From: Ypsolopha sequella
Taxonomy: Eukaryota; Arthropoda; Insecta; Lepidoptera; Ypsolophidae
NCBI GenBank assembly: GCA_934047225.1
Contig: OW203989.1
Location: 3,819,977 to 3,883,976 of the forward strand
Direction of reading: 5' to 3'
Length of the DNA stretch: 64,000 bases
Shown here: piece by piece, positions 62,350 to 64,000 of the stretch
Layout of the letters: every line of letters begins with the position of its first letter
Position numbering within the stretch: position 1 is the first letter of the stretch
Notes under the pieces: model-generated
Databases searched by the model: none
What the model saw: only the letters and a program-made list of their open reading frames with translations
Told to the model about the DNA's origin: nothing
Position numbers and translations under genes: made by a program

Positions 62350-62493
62350 TTTCTAGGGCAGCTGGAAAATCGGTCAATGACCTTTGCGCATTTTGTACTG
62401 GACCCCGTACAATGAAACGCGGTAAAGATTGTAAGGCGAGATTGACGTTTCGTTTTCATTTGATGCGTACAGTTTTTCCACCTGCCCTAGAAA
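62350..62493. mobile_element. Short MITE
   Basis: TTTCTAGGGCAGCTGGAAAA at the left and the complement of ttttccacctgccctagaaa at the right. About 144 bp. Confidence 0.7.
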
Positions 62494-62666
62494 CAGACTT
62501 TAATCTTCCTAATGTCCAAGTTTATTAATAATAAATAGTACATTGTTCACCGAGGGAAGAAAGGGGAAGATTACCAACGAGGGTGTAGTTTGAGGCCCGA
62601 GGCGAAGCCAAGGGCCTCGATACACACGGGTTGGGAATCGCACTTTCTCCCGAGTGATACATAGTG

Positions 62667-63066
62667 CTTTATACTACACCTGCGAGGAAATAGTATAATT
62701 TTACTTTTAATCAAGATACAATAAAAGAAACCGACTGACTCGCGTGCGATTGTCACTTTTTATTTCCTTCTTATTTTTTATTATGTACAGGAAAAGCAAG
62801 TGGCCAGTATCATTTTTCGAGTTTTATGTACGAGTTCGCAAAATAATACTGGCCACTTGGCCACTTGCTCATTCTTTATGTTATTTAAAAAAAAAACAGC
62901 ACGTTAACAATGGATTTTCATATACTCTTTCTGCCCGCTCAAGCACGTTAACAATGAATTTTCATACACTTTTTCCGCCCGCATATTTGTATGACAGTAA
63001 TGACGCATTTTCTGCATCGTTTTCAAAAAAGTAAGAAGGTACTTTCCGAGCAGGTGTAGTATAATA
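62667..63066. repeat. Composite element with inverted ends, hairpin and 44-bp tandem pair
   Basis: tatactacacctgcgagg (62668) faces the complement of cgagcaggtgtagtata (to 63064). Inside are a hairpin (aagcaagtggccagta / tactggccacttggcc, 62788-62870) and two tandem copies of a 44-bp unit (agcacgttaacaatg, 62900-62985). Confidence 0.6.
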
Positions 63067-64000
63067 GTTATAAACAATAACTGTGATCTCAACTGTCTAG
63101 CATTTTCTTAATAGATTTTGTCGGGAAAATTGAATAGTGTGGACTCAAAGCAGAGCACGCTGTGTGTGTGATATAAAATAACCACTAGAATATGTATACT
63201 ATTATGTAATAGTATTTAAATAGCTTTCTCTCGCCATTTCATCTGCATGAACCTCCCAATACATCGAGATTAAGACGATACGTAAAGGTTTTATAATCGA
63301 CATTTTTTAAAATATTTTTTGGTCCACCAGTTTCGGAAATAAAGGGGACGTACATTTTTTGTGGTTTTTCAAATATTTCTCGAAACCAGTGCTAGTAAAT
63401 ATAGTAATGGTATATATTTTTACAATCAGCTCTTTAATATCTTCAATTTGATACCCATATTATATATTTAGGATAATACTTTTTGTTTTCCTCTCTTTTG
63501 TTTTGGAGATAACTGAGAAACCTTTGCTATATAGTCTTTATAAATATAACAATTCTATTGAAAAATAACAGCAATATGAAAATCAAAAAATAATAACTGA
63601 AACTAGTAATTCATTACTTTTCGTCGCCAGCAACAATGAAGTATTACATTGTTTTATTGACACTACTGTACTTACTACTCAAAAAATAATACGAAACTTG
63701 GTAAGCATTTAAACGTCATAGATGCCATCTCTCGTTGGCCTGGGTAAAGATGACGATGTATTTAAAAAAAAATACGTTTTTGTAAAACATTGCCGAGGAG
63801 ACAAAGCTATCAAGTCCATTAATTAATTTGTTCTATATTTTTCCCTTGTACTGTATAGACAAAATAAATAAAATGTATAGACATTTTGTAGATCTAAGAA
63901 ACCAAATCAAAATAGTTAAGGGTAAGGGTAATTAAGGGTACGGTCATCAGATCACAATAAACTACTATTTTCCACTATAAAAACCCACGATTTGGTCATG
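63067..64000. other. Intergenic with two dispersed repeat fragments
   Basis: 63325-63385 resembles 1585-1690 (ggtccaccagtttcgga). 63600-63735 is a reverse partial copy of MITE family C (7776-8334). No gene is seen. Confidence 0.5.

Overview
The window is animal nuclear DNA, almost certainly from a lepidopteran insect. It is AT-rich, its two real genes carry insect-style GT-AG introns, and it is packed with repeat types typical of moth and butterfly genomes: tRNA-derived SINEs, 3'-truncated LINEs, a mariner relic, many short inverted-repeat transposons (MITEs), and the conserved repeat that contains CCGGNCAAGTGCG. Nothing bacterial (operons, ribosome binding sites, CRISPR) is present.

Layout. 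1-41.2 kb holds no complete host gene. It contains MITEs bounded by TTAA (piggyBac-like), by TA (Tc1/mariner-like) and by 7-8 bp direct repeats (hAT-like), plus a decayed mariner transposase (5.2-6.5 kb) and tandem arrays (43-bp at 10.7 kb, a 48-copy 21-bp minisatellite at 15.2-16.25 kb, a 19-bp array at 30.4 kb). It also has LINE 3' ends, a 605-bp fold-back at 20.7 kb, and a 1.08-kb P-element-like transposon at 29.3-30.4 kb that still carries the first exon of a THAP-domain transposase.

41.2-46.6 kb: a five-exon monocarboxylate transporter-like gene (SLC16/MCT family, MFS) on the plus strand, 830 residues. It has the family motif PDGGWGWVV, an unusually long cytosolic loop, and a 640-bp inverted repeat in its last intron.

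46.6-48.5 kb: intergenic spacer with four copies of a 98-99-bp palindromic MITE.

48.7-61.9 kb: an eleven-exon hexosaminidase D-like gene (GH20 family) on the plus strand, 464 residues when one copy of exon 6 is used. Its most striking feature is a tandem array at 52.275-53.98 kb. The 155-bp exon 6 and 26 bp of flanking intron are repeated about ten times with near-identical sequence. Exon phase means that only one copy can be used per mRNA. Its introns hold nested hAT MITEs, a LINE zinc-finger fragment, a SINE, several long inverted repeats and a 144-bp near-perfect palindrome.

61.9-64 kb: the hexosaminidase 3' region followed by more MITE and repeat sequence.

The two host genes are adjacent and co-oriented but have no obvious functional link: one is a membrane transporter, the other a probably cytosolic/nuclear glycosidase. 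Exon boundaries were read by eye from splice consensus, reading phase and family similarity. Repeat superfamily calls rest on terminal repeats and target-site duplications seen in the sequence.
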